Assembly: GCA_021464525.1 (NCBI GenBank)
Contig: JADRCO010000510.1
Coordinates: 1-32,132, forward strand
Direction: 5' to 3'
Length of the DNA: 32,132 nucleotides
Source of the DNA: Rhizophagus sp. LPA8_4_AMF
Taxonomy: Eukaryota > Glomeromycota > Glomeromycetes > Glomerales > Glomeraceae
Shown here: piece after piece, positions 10,128 through 19,344 of the stretch
Position numbering within the stretch: position 1 is the first letter of the stretch
How the letters are laid out: each line of letters opens with the position of its first letter
Program-made: the position numbers and the translations under genes
The notes under the pieces: generated by a model
Seen by the model: the letters and a program-made list of their open reading frames with translations, nothing else
Database searches by the model: none
Told to the model about the DNA's origin: nothing

Positions 10128-10455
10128 TGATCTTTTTTATTTAACTCTTTACCCCTTCTTTTTTTTCAGTTACTCTCTAGTTCAACATTAAAAGCTAATC
10201 ATACCTATGAAAATTATCGGTAATGAAAATTATTTGAGCTATTGACTTTCCAATAGGATAAATAGAAAAAATTTTGACAAAATTAAAATAGTTCTGGTCG
10301 GCTCAACCAAGCGTAATGAGGCGAAAACGACATTAAAATTCAGAGGTAAATTAAGATTATTTGGTAAATTAAATTTCATATATCAAATTTTTTGTCATTA
10401 AACTGATATCTATATCAATGAATTCTTGAAAAGATGGTTCCTTTATTGCATATAT
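10128..10455. other. Intergenic, no gene seen
   Basis: AT-rich spacer between the duplicated flank and the minisatellite. Nothing recognised. Confidence 0.4.
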
Positions 10456-10593
10456 TTTAAATCTTAAATAATTTGCCAAAAATACATCGTTTAAATCTTA
10501 AATAATTTGACCAAAAATACATCGTTTAATCTTAAATAATTTGACCAAAAATACATCGTTTAAATCTTAAATAATTTGACCAAAAATACATCG
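10456..10593 (+). repeat. ~35-bp minisatellite, 4 copies
   Basis: Four head-to-tail units, each with AAATCTTAAATAATTTG, ACCAAAAATACATCG and TTT at the junction. Units differ by single-base indels (TTTAAATC against TTTAATC; TTGCC against TTGACC). Confidence 0.95.
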
Positions 10594-11313
10594 AATTGTG
10601 TTTTTGGCAATTTCATGATTAATGAAAAGGATGTGTAAAAATAAAACTTACTATCATTTTCCCTCGTATTTGTTACGTCCAATGAGATGATATTCTTATA
10701 ATTTAGAATTCGTACCTCTATGAATACTATGTATATCAATTTATCATAAAAGCACTTAAATAAAGAAAATACTCAAAGTTTTGAAAATAATGTAGTAGCT
10801 TTTATATGGTTAACGTTAAGGAAAGGATGTTTTTCTTTGCTGGGATTAAAAGTAAAATTTTATAATTCATGTGTACTAAAATGCATGAAATTCAAATACT
10901 TTTTCGTATCCGAATTTTGAAATTCTTTTAAATAAATTTAAATGGGTAATAAATATAAAATCAATGTTTTTCCAAAGAAAATTCGTTATATAATCAAGAT
11001 TTGTAAATGGAAATTCTTAGAATTTCGATAATCGTAAAATATTTCTAAAGGTGTTCGTAAAATTTTTCTTAAATAATCTTATAAAAATGTAGATAAGTAA
11101 CAACCCATTAATCATATTAATAAAAATTGATCTATATAAAAATTATTTATTCGTAATACAAAGAATGAAAAACCTAACGATACGCGAATAAACATAAGAA
11201 AGCATGTGAAAAGTATTTTATAAATGTAGTACTTTGAAACTTGGGGATAAATAAATGTGTTTGCGTTTGAATATTACTCAATGACAAGACATTGGGCGAA
11301 TTACGAATGAGCC
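10594..11313. other. Region downstream of the C2HC gene
   Basis: AT-rich, no clear gene. If the minus-strand gene at 11314-11832 is spliced at its end, further exons would lie here, but I could not identify one. Confidence 0.4.
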
Positions 11314-11832
11314 TTACTTTCGAAAAACAGTCGCGTTGTTATATATCGCATTAAATTCAGGCCATGGATAACGAAGTTCATTGTTAGACCTTTCCCATGA
11401 GTTGATTTGGTCCTCGATATCGTTACTATAATTAACACAGTTCTCTAAATGACTCAGATAGCCAGAGATACCTATACTGTTGTTTTTATATTTTTTAATC
11501 CGTGCGAATGCAAGACATCCAACAAATTTATACATTTGTCTTGATTTTCGGATTTTTGTTTTATTATTTTGTTTTTTTAAGCTTTTTATATCACTTCCAC
11601 AACAACATTGTAAAAGACGAATTCCTCTAGCTTTATCACTATAACGCACTTTCCATTTTTTTTCCGGATTATTTGGATTATTTTCAAGTGTAAGATTATG
11701 CTCCCTCAAGAATGAAGCAGCGTCGTTTTGTGACTCCCATTTTCTATCAGTAAATTTAGAAGCGGGAAAGGATTTTAACAATTTTTTTTGTTCTTCAGTA
11801 AAAGGAAGATGTGAATTAATATTTTTTGACAT
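11314..11832 (-). CDS. Stand-alone C2HC-type domain protein
   Basis: 172 residues, ATG at 11832. I do not recognise a named family. Residues 1-132 align closely with residues 1-127 of the gene at 20285: FTDRKWESQ(N/K)DAASFL, KKWKVRYS, LLQCCCGSD, then KSRQMYKFVGCLAFARIKKY and ISGYLSHLENC. Cys76-78, Cys106, His128 and Cys132 form a possible C-C-H-C zinc site, reminiscent of WRKY-GCM1-type fingers found in MULE/FAR1-like proteins; this is inference. After Cys132 the protein differs and has no HMG box. The stop sits inside CGAAAGTAAGG, which is a good 5' splice site, so the annotated C-terminus may really be an exon end. The upstream region toward HMG gene 3 contains three ACACCACC motifs and could hold a shared divergent promoter. 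Confidence 0.7.
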   Translation of the reverse strand: MSKNINSHLPFTEEQKKLLKSFPASKFTDRKWESQNDAASFLREHNLTLENNPNNPEKKWKVRYSDKARGIRLLQCCCGSDIKSLKKQNNKTKIRKSRQMYKFVGCLAFARIKKYKNNSIGISGYLSHLENCVNYSNDIEDQINSWERSNNELRYPWPEFNAIYNNATVFRK

Positions 11833-12210
11833 TTAGAAAAAGTTTGGGTGAATTTTGAAAAATGATTACTATTTAACAGTTAACACCACCCTTTTATCCA
11901 ATCGCATAACTCGTGTTACGATGTCACATGCCGAAATCAGATTTAATAAAATATTTATTTTATTAATTGAGAAATTCAGAGTTAATTATACTAAGGCATT
12001 TGTAAAACTTGATAAACTAGTTTTAAACAAGTTGTGATTCACACAACTCCTTCCTATTGTTTATGTTTATTTTAGAATTTTAGATGCATTACCACACCAC
12101 CCTCGGATGCCTTATTTTAGATGCATTACCACACCACCTTATATGCCGATCGTTGGTGAGTTTTTTATCAATAAAATAAAATGTTCAGCACTTTCACCTT
12201 TCACTTAATT
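11833..12210. promoter_or_regulatory. Divergent intergenic region with ACACCACC repeats
   Basis: Lies between the minus-strand C2HC gene and HMG gene 3. It contains ACACCACCCT at 11883, a CCAAT-type repeat at 11897-11940, and a direct repeat (TTTAGATGCATTA plus CCACACCACC) at about 12079-12101 and 12116-12138. CCACACCACCCTCGGATGCC at 12092-12111 is the exact reverse complement of the motif at 10100. It could be a promoter region or element ends; no TATA or start site can be assigned with confidence. Confidence 0.45.
12092..12111 (-). repeat. GGTGGTGTGG motif, inverted copy
   Basis: CCACACCACCCTCGGATGCC, the exact inverse of 3183-3202 and 10100-10119. No convincing target-site duplication flanks it. 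Confidence 0.85.
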
Positions 12211-12300
12211 TCAAAATTTATTGGTTGTTTTGCATTTGTACGGATTAATATATATATATATATATAGTTATATTAATGTTATCTCAGGACTGCCAACGCC
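12211..12300 (+). pseudogene. Decayed C2HC-type domain upstream of HMG gene 3
   Basis: From 12211 the frame reads SKFIGCFAFVRI, matching YKFVGCLAFARI of the intact fusion gene. It then runs into a (TA)n tract at 12248-12266. A loss of about 10 bases inside the part coding GYLTHSEDC shifts the frame, which resumes as QDCQRQPSSLH in the frame of HMG gene 3. The start codon now used by gene 3 (12276) therefore lies inside the decayed domain. Confidence 0.75.
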
Positions 12301-12770
12301 AACCATCATCTCTCCACCCTAGTAAAACGATAAAAAGGGTAAAACCAAATTCGATTCATGGTCCATTACGTATTTTATCGAAAAAAAGCCAAAAAACCCC
12401 AAACAGTTATATTACATTTTATTGCAAATTTTACAAGAAAATTTTAGATCAAGAGTATCCAAATTTAACATCTCAGGAAAAAGCTATTAAAGCAGGTGAG
12501 AAGTGGAGACTTTTACCCGTTGACCTCAAGAATTCATTTATTGAATTCGCAAATAACGAACGTTTACTCAAAAAAGGTCCCCCAAGACCAAAAATTGTAC
12601 AAGGATCGATGGAAAATCCTCAGTTTAAATCGGAATTGAGGGTAATTTTCGATGATCGTTGTCATAAAGACGTTCGTTTGAGGAGTGAAAGTCTCAATAA
12701 AATCCCTTCGGATGAAGGTGATTACGATAGTATCTTTGATCAATATATTAACATGGATGCTTACAATTAA
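12276..12770 (+). CDS. HMG-box protein 3 (MATA_HMG-like)
   Basis: 164-residue unspliced protein, probably a nuclear DNA-binding factor. Residues 3-14 (SQDCQRQPSSLH) are left over from the end of a C2HC domain; 15-40 is a basic linker. The HMG box covers about 41-100 (TPNSYITFYCKFYKKIL, LTSQEKAIKAGEKW, NSFIEFANNERLL). The tail at about 119-160 keeps FDDRCHKDVRL and SDEGDYDSIFDQYI, with one extra codon (VRLRSES against VRLSES in the others). The C-terminal half of the box and the following spacer are almost base-identical to gene 1. The 3' UTR is only loosely similar to genes 1 and 2. A later true start is possible because ATG 12276 was created by decay. Confidence 0.8.
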   Translation: MLSQDCQRQPSSLHPSKTIKRVKPNSIHGPLRILSKKSQKTPNSYITFYCKFYKKILDQEYPNLTSQEKAIKAGEKWRLLPVDLKNSFIEFANNERLLKKGPPRPKIVQGSMENPQFKSELRVIFDDRCHKDVRLRSESLNKIPSDEGDYDSIFDQYINMDAYN

Positions 12771-13659
12771 ACAATATTCGTCTATTTTTTTTTAATAATA
12801 TTAATGTTTTTTAAATTATTTATTAAGATCATAAATTTTTATTTTTTTATTCACATTTTGTTATTTAAAACTATATTATTTATGTAATTATTCATCGCGC
12901 TATTACATGTAGTCTTAGACCGTAGATAAATTCTTTATTCTAAACCTAAATTCTACGCAATTTTAAACCCATACTTTCAATTATTAAAAGAACAGAACCT
13001 AAAACTTTCTCACTATACACTATATCTTTCTATTACACTACTCACATTTTAATTTAAATCGACAATATCTCTATTATTATTATACTATTTGTATTTTTAC
13101 GTTTATAATTAAATTATATTTAAAATTGATTTATTTTACGCTTTTCAATATTATTAAATTCGACTATATATGAGCACGTGATAGATTTGATTTAAGTATC
13201 AATTGGGATAAAATGACAAATTCTAATATGATGTTACGGGTTTATTTTCTTTCAAAATGTTGAGATGGTTTAAAGTTTATAAAGAGGTGAAAATACACTG
13301 TACAAAATTGTGCACAATATGCAAACATTTGTTTTATTCTGATAATCTTCGATTAACATTCATTATGCGTTCACAATAACAAGGATGTGCTTCCGGTCAA
13401 AATTTTTGGACATTAAAAATAATTAGTGAGTATTTCCACAGTTTTGGATTTAAGATACTTCCTCAATTGATGGTTTTAACACCGAATTCATATATTGAAT
13501 ATTAAAGATAGAAAAGTATCACTATCAAAAAACATCTTGCCAATCCTAGCCTAATCCTAACTCTAGCTTTAGGCGACAAATTAAGGCGTGCAAAATTGCA
13601 AATAGGATTTCGCAGCTTCAAAAAATTCGTAAATAGTAATAAAGGAAACGGCATGGGTG
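12771..13659. other. 3' flank of HMG gene 3 and spacer
   Basis: AT-rich. The first ~100 bp is a weak relative of the 3' flanks of genes 1 and 2. The open minus frame near 13502-13699 overlaps the hairpin element that follows and is not supported. A CACGTG lies at 13175. Confidence 0.45.
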
Positions 13660-13809
13660 TGTTGTAGACCAAACTTGACCACGTCCCAAATCGTCCCATC
13701 GGCCCAAATTAGGAGATCATCGCTGGTACAGTTTTAAGGCATTATCAGAATGGGCCAATAATTTAGGCCGATGGGACAATTTGGGACATGGTCAAGTTTG
13801 TCTACAACA
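13660..13809. mobile_element. MITE-like 150-bp inverted repeat
   Basis: Two arms of about 50 bp (13660-13710 and 13759-13809) are inverted copies, beginning TGTTGTAGAC and ending GTCTACAACA. The arms differ by one indel and a few substitutions, mostly C-to-T type and two of them at CpG (ACGTCCC against ATGTCCC; AATCGTCCC against AATTGTCCC). GTGTG occurs close to both ends and may be remains of a target-site duplication. No transposase inside. Confidence 0.75.
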
Positions 13810-13980
13810 GGTGTGTCGCTATATTTTGGTATGATCACGTGTAAGCTTTTTTTTGTGACAATGAAAGATTTATTGATAAAAATGTCACATGATAATGTGC
13901 AATAAAACTAATAAAACTTTATTAGAATTAGTAAGTTTGGAATTAGAAGATTTGGAAGTCTAAATATGCTTTCCGATAGG
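13810..13980. other. Spacer
   Basis: AT-rich, with a GATCACGTG site at 13833-13841. No gene seen. Confidence 0.4.
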
Positions 13981-14066
13981 AACCGGCCAAAAAAAAACTT
14001 AATTGGTTAAAAACTGGTTAACCAGAGCATTTAACCGGTAATAACCAGTTAATTAACCGGTTATTA
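13981..14066. repeat. Cluster of AACCGG / CTGGTT inverted repeats
   Basis: Closely spaced short inverted repeats: AACCGGCC, AATTGGTTAA, CTGGTTAACCAG, TTAACCGGTAATAACCAG and TTAACCGGTTA. They form several alternative hairpins. Confidence 0.6.
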
Positions 14067-14991
14067 TATAAGTATCCTGCCCTTAAAATTTCGTATTATT
14101 AATTTTAAACTTTATTTATAATATACAAATAATGCAAACTAATCCAAATATAGATAACAAATGTTAATAAAAATTGATAAAATTGATTGTTAAAAACATA
14201 AATTCTTTAAACTTGATAAATAATTGTTAGTAGTTATTTTGTTATTTTCAAATATGGTGGATCAAATGCAAATCCATCACTTTTAAGATATGAAATGATT
14301 GTGAACCAATGATAATAATTTACAATAAATGAAAAAAACATAAATTATCTCGTTTTATTCATCTCATTTCATTGTAAATTGCGTTTAAAATATTTGACAA
14401 AGACCTGTATAATTATAAGTTACATTATATAGTTCTTCTTTCCCATTTTTCATTATTGGTACTATATACTGTACTTTTCATTATCATTTTTTTTAAATAC
14501 TTCCATGCAGTGCTTTTTTCAGACTTAAAAATTTAAATTTCTAGCAAATACATTCTGAAAGTTATTTTTATTACTTATATATAAATTTAAAAAAAAAATT
14601 TAAATATAATTAAGAAGGAACCGCTAAATCTCACCTGCGGTGTTCTTCACCTCGGGTGATTTTCACAATTTTTTGGATTATATGTAAATTTGTAAGGAGA
14701 AAAAGTTTCTAAGCCTTAATTATTCTTAATCATCCTCAACCCCCTAAGATCAGCCGGCATAGTTACATACAGTAGTATGTATCATAACTATCATATGGCT
14801 GCCTCTTTAATTGATCAATAAACATATACCCTAAATTTTAGTGACTTTTTCTATTAGCCGATATGATTTTATTATTTTTTAATAATCAGAAAAGGTTTAG
14901 TTTATAAATTCTTACAATCATTAAACACAAACATACTCCAATTGTATTTCTTCCTTCTATTTCTTTTCTATTTAGTATTAGAGCTTCGAAA
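14067..14991. other. Intergenic, one strong hairpin
   Basis: AT-rich, no gene. At 14631-14659 TCACCTGCGGTG faces CACCTCGGGTGA across a 5-base loop, each arm itself nearly palindromic, in an otherwise GC-poor stretch. Confidence 0.5.
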
Positions 14992-15082
14992 CGGATTATC
15001 CTAGGCTAGACTTCATTAGGGTTATCCATTTGACAAAAGTTATATCAATATAACTTATTACAACAGAATAATGGATAATCCG
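14992..15082. repeat. Inverted repeat CGGATTATCC / GGATAATCCG
   Basis: Perfect 10-bp arms at 14992-15001 and 15073-15082, with a nested GGGTTATCCATT / AATGGATAATCC pair. Possibly a small MITE. Confidence 0.5.
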
Positions 15083-16310
15083 AATAAAAATTAGGGAAAC
15101 TAGATCACTCTAGATAATAAGCTTAAAAATCTTTTTTGTATAAATCAAAATTAATGTCAATATTGATGAGTTAAATCTCGTGTTCTTTTTTTTTGCATGG
15201 TTTAGTCTTTAGAATTCATATTGAAATCATTGCATACTCATTAATTAAATTATTACTACCCTAAAATTACCATAGAATTTATAATCCCAGGATTTTTATC
15301 CAGTTTAGGTAGGCTTTAATATAATGATTCCTTTAATAACTTAATTGAAATCAAAATATTGGCCAAAATTAGTCATAATTCTGGCCCAAATTATTTTTTA
15401 GTCATATGATCTGTCCAATGACGGATTCACTATCAGTATGAACCCTTTGTATGTCACGTATGCTCTTTAAACTTTTTAAACATTTGGTTGTTTTTTATTA
15501 TACGTACAGTACATACAGTACATATTTATTATATTATAACTTTATATAATAAAAATGTACGGTACGACGGTACGACCGGTACGTTACGATTAAACCACGT
15601 GACTGCATCTCTCGTTTTATTATCTTAAAAATCATTTTTTTTCCTAAAATATCATATAAAATAAATCGTTTATCTCTTTACAGTTTATTAAATTAATAAA
15701 CAAATAAACATTATCTGTTATGACTAGGTTGTGGCTTGATCATTCCTGATTGGCCATACAGATCGCGTGAATAGTATACACGTGATCGTTTGCTACGCAT
15801 AAAAATTAATGAAATAAAAAAATAAAAATTTATTTTGCTTTTTAATTTTATATTTGATGCTAATTAGGGCTTTGGCTTATCATTATTTTCAATTTGCTGC
15901 ACATGATCAATCCTTGCAGTTCTCATTCTTTCCATTTGAGCAATTTACATCACTTTGCAAGAGAGCAGTTCGCAAATTGTGGATATCAACGCTTCTATTG
16001 TTCATTTTTTGTTCTACAAATATAGGCTCTTTTAGTAACAGTAACCATTGATTTCTGATTATTTTCTTCCATATTAAGTTGGGAAATTACTGCTATTAAA
16101 AATTTTTTAGAAAATTGATCCTATGTCGGAGTTTTTCTCAGAAAATTTTTTATGTGGTATGTACTGCAATAATATGTTTGCATGATAAATGATAATTATC
16201 GTATTTAAAATCATGACAAGTGCAAATGTACAAAGAAATATTCATATCTTCGCTATCTTCGCCTGTAGATCTTATTTGCTGTACTGAATATTCAACATCA
16301 TCATTTGTTA
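15083..16310. other. Intergenic with GTAC-rich cluster
   Basis: No supported gene. 15358-15388 is a TGGCC hairpin relative. 15501-15590 is a cluster of GTAC words, including two tandem GGTACGAC units at 15561-15576. CACGTG sites lie at 15596 and 15779. The frame at 15854-16051 does not match anything I know and is not called. Confidence 0.45.
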
Positions 16311-16445
16311 TATAATGTCATCTGATTCTGGTTTATATCTGTAGTTGTTGTTGATTTGTCTTGGGTTCATTCACCCAATTTTTAATTCATTTAAAAAACA
16401 TGAAAAATTCATGTCTCGAAATACAATTTCTCTGCACTTGACCAG
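16311..16445 (-). pseudogene. Protein-kinase catalytic-domain relic
   Basis: On the minus strand, pieces in shifted frames resemble the catalytic region of the TKL-type kinases that are abundant in Rhizophagus. CREIVFRDMNFSCFLNELKIG stands where EIVHRDLHSNNIL..KI(A)DFG is expected; after a shift, NPRQINNNYRYKPESDDI stands where DPR..NN.NYKL.KKSDVYS is expected. The catalytic HRD is FRD and the DFG motif is lost, so nothing functional remains. Traces may continue to about 16270 (YSV). Confidence 0.45.
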
Positions 16446-17075
16446 TCAGCAAGGTTAACCTGAGTATTATTTATATATAACATGATTTTAATTCCTTATT
16501 TTATAATATTTAAATAAGTGGGCTAATTCAAAAACATCCATCAGAACACAAAGTGCAAACCCACCAGGAAAGCAGATGCTTGAACTGTCTGTAAATATTT
16601 TAATATAATACTTTTAGAAAGTAATTATATATATGTTGATATATATTACGTCATCGTCTAGAGAATAATTATCTAGATAAAAAGACAAAAAATTCTATGA
16701 GTTATTTGGAAGTTGAACTATCTATATCAGGTCAAGGGTCATATAAATGTTAATTCAGGTATTTACATTATGTAATTTTGATTTTTATATTTAGGTCAAG
16801 TTCCCAAACATGAACTTATTGACCCTTTTAAAGCATTAATCAGAGATACTGTAGATAAAAATTTTTGCTGAAACCTTTCAATTTCGAAAGAAGCATTTTT
16901 TAAAATACAGTATATTGCATATTACGTATTTCCGTTAATAGTTAACTCGATTATCAGCAATATATCGTATATATGCTAAAAACACAAGATCAAAATATAT
17001 TTAGTATATGTTAAATAACTGTCAAAATTCAAAAATATGTTGAAAATATAAATAATGTAATAAGGATGTTTTCGT
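16446..17075. other. Intergenic, no gene seen
   Basis: AT-rich without a supported frame. Nothing recognised. Confidence 0.4.
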
Positions 17076-17269
17076 TATACAGTCGTCCTCCCATATAGTC
17101 ACCCTCTGTATAATCACAACTCCCTTATAAGCACATTTACATTAATCCCAAGTTACTAATTAACTTATTAAATAAACCTTCCCTTTAATCACATCATATA
17201 TAATTTTTATAATCACACCATTTTTTTTTGGTCCTGAAGGGTGTGACTATATGGGAGGACGACTGTATA
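17076..17269. mobile_element. MITE with 27-bp perfect terminal inverted repeats
   Basis: Arms at 17076-17102 and 17243-17269 are perfect inverted copies, starting TATACAGTCGTCCTCCCATA and ending at GTCAC. The CAGTCG...CGACTG termini next to TA are what Tc1/mariner-type elements leave, with TA as the duplicated target. The interior (about 140 bp) repeats CCCTTATAAgCACA-like phrases and encodes nothing. It is non-autonomous. Confidence 0.85.
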
Positions 17270-17551
17270 TCGAAAATATATAATAAATCAATATATTAAA
17301 ATATTACTATTATAATCAAAAATCTTTTTTACATAATTACATGTATACAATATATGACGCAAATGTTTTGTCATCAATCGAAAATTTTAAATACTATATA
17401 TTTTAACATTAAAATTATTCGTATGAACTCATGTAAAATCTAAATCTTTTAGATATGTTTCTAATAAATAAAAAGTGAAATGGAAGTTTCAAGATGTACC
17501 ATTTCCAGTACCCCAAATTGAGACACTCTGGGACCTACAAGAAAAAATAAA

Positions 17552-17573
17552 AGAAACGTTAGAAAACGTTTCT
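17552..17573. repeat. AGAAACGTT palindrome, copy 1
   Basis: AGAAACGTT and AACGTTTCT, perfect 9-bp arms around AGAA. Relatives at 17671-17690, 19580-19603 and a decayed one near 19698. Confidence 0.7.
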
Positions 17574-17670
17574 ATTAATAAATACAAAAAAAAGATAAGT
17601 TTCGAAAACTTACCGATTTCACTTTCCAGTGATATCCGATCCACGACTCTGCAGCAAGAAAATAAAAAAC

Positions 17671-17690
17671 GAAACGTTAGAAGACGTTTC
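17671..17690. repeat. GAAACGT palindrome, copy 2
   Basis: GAAACGT and ACGTTTC with a 6-base loop. Confidence 0.65.
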
Positions 17691-18080
17691 TATCGATGTC
17701 TCCAATCCAAAATCAAAAGCTACAATAGAATTCCTATCCTATTTTGGTAAAGAGTAGTCCTATTAAGAAACCAGGGAAAGAAGAAAAGTCAAAAAATTAA
17801 TTAAAAAATAATTAATTTTGGGAAAAAAGCTTTAAGAAAGTTTCAAAATGCTTCAAAACCTACGGTACCGATTCATTCCAAGACGAAAAATACTAGGGAA
17901 CCGTCCTACAAAAGAGAAAAGAAGCCAAGACGCCAATTTACAAAAGAAGAAAGTCCAAGTACCATCCAACGTCAAGAAACCCAACGGATACCTACAAAAA
18001 GGGAACAATTTAAGAAACAAAAAAAAATTAAAAATACCAAAGTTTCTAAGAGTAGGAAGAGTAGAATAATGATAGACAGG

Positions 18081-18454
18081 TGAGAAGAGTGAGAACAGTG
18101 AGGGTTATTTAAAAAAAATGTGACTAGAAAGACGAAGCAAAAAGGAAAATAACGAAAAAATGAAAAAAAAGAAATAAAAATAAAACGGGTGGGGAAAATA
18201 AAAAAAAAATTAAACGAAAGGGAAAACAAAAAAAAAAGAAGAGAATGGAAAGCGTTAAAGAAGGGTGAAATGGGTGAAAGGGAAAGTGCGAAAGTGGAGG
18301 GGATGAGAAAAAGAAGGTGGAAAGGAAAGGACGAAAGAAACTTTAAAAAAACTAAAAAATCTGCGACTGCAGTTTAACCAATGAAGTTCGGATCACGGGA
18401 TACACGTACTATTTTCGCAATTTTTTTTAATTTTTTTTAATTTTTTTTTCAAAC
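18081..18454 (+). other. Polypurine tract
   Basis: About 300 bp of almost pure A/G on the + strand (to about 18350). The open frames on both strands here (a K/R/E-rich one on +, an F/L-rich one on -) follow from this composition and are not called. Confidence 0.55.
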
Positions 18455-18540
18455 GAAAAGCCCCTCTTCTGTGGATGGGTAGAGATTTGGTATCTATAGA
18501 AGGAGAGCCATTGCTGCTCTCTCCGCCCATTCATAGTGGC
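18455..18540. other. GC-richer stem-forming segment
   Basis: Inner stem GAGAGC / GCTCTC around CATTGCT, with outer arms GGATGGGTAGAGA and TCTCTCCGCCCATTC that pair imperfectly. It could be a small structured RNA or the centre of a repeat; no family recognised. Confidence 0.35.
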
Positions 18541-18785
18541 AAAAATAAAGAGAGTCTCCAGTAGTAGGAAATAGGATATTATAATATTATATTGATTTTT
18601 ATATAATAAATTCGCTATAAAAAAAAAATGTTAAGATTGGACACAGCTAAAATCAATAATTATGACGAGTAACGATGATATAATTTAGCAATATCATAAA
18701 GATTATAGTAATGTAACTAACATCTTGAAATACATTTCTGAAATATTTATTTTTTTTTTTTGAATTATTTGCAAGAAATAGGTAA

Positions 18786-19344
18786 TTAAAGTGAATCATC
18801 CATTATATCTTTTTTTGTCTTAAATTTGGTGATATTATGGTCTAAGGTTTGGAAATTATCTTTAAAGTCATTGACTTTTAATGTTAATCGCAAATCTTTG
18901 CGCTCCGCAATCTTCATCACAGTGTTTAGTTCAAGTTTTGGCACCTGAAACTGCAATAAAACATGTTTCTTTAGATACGGTAAAAATATCATGGATAGTA
19001 GTGTAGAGTTTGGATTTTTTTTTTATTCAAAGTATTATATTTCTGCGTAATATTACATCGTATTATGTTAATAAATAAGCTACTACTTTATTATATTTCT
19101 CTTTACTACATTTGATTTGTTACTATATTTTTTAGCACAAAATCATATTTTTTATTATTATATTATTTTAAATACGCCAAAATAAATTATAACGAATTGA
19201 CATAAATCATAAAAAATTTCTCATTATGCCAAAAAATTTACAATAGCACTAAGAATGCATTAAGAAACTTACCGTATAAAAGATAACAACCAAATCCACA
19301 AATTTTTTTAATATACGTCGTTGAATCTTCCTTTTAAAATACTT
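18786..19344 (-). CDS. Possible two-exon 3' part of a hypothetical gene
   Basis: On the minus strand an open 72-nt exon (19344-19273) is bounded by GATATTTTAG and GTAAGTTTC splice signals. A second (18950-18786) follows TTTATTGCAG and ends at TAA. Both are in phase 0 and join to KYFKRKIQRRILKKFVDLVV-IFYT, then FQVPKLELNTVMKIAERKDL and a lysine-rich end at DDSL. The intron would be 322 bp. I see no domain and no upstream exon with a start codon, so this is a partial model at best. Confidence 0.35.

Larger units (their letters stand above)
17475..18069 (+). pseudogene. Degenerate K/E/R-rich coding region
   Basis: No family recognised. Several frames have protein-like runs that must be joined by shifts. 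One has LWDLQEKIKETLENVSIN near 17525-17582. Another has NETLEDVSIDVSNPKSKATI then EFLSYFGKE near 17668-17757. A third, about 17827-18080, has ALRKFQNASKPTVPIHSK, then QFTKEESPSTIQRQETQRIP and a lysine-rich end at TGA. The unit (K/N)ETLE(D/N)VSI(D/N) occurs twice and its DNA is palindromic (GAAACGTTAGAA.ACGTTTC). It could be a broken gag-like or repeat protein gene, or a spliced gene I cannot resolve. Strongly purine-biased on the + strand. Confidence 0.35.

Noticed and set aside
13502-13699. Minus-strand 65-residue open frame
   Set aside because: Its first part is inside the inverted-repeat element and the rest has no recognisable domain.
15854-16051. Plus-strand 65-residue open frame, hydrophobic at the end
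   Set aside because: No initiator context or homologue known; the minus strand has equally plausible short frames.
17972-18377. F/S/L-rich minus frame and K/R/E-rich plus frame
   Set aside because: Both result from the polypurine tract.
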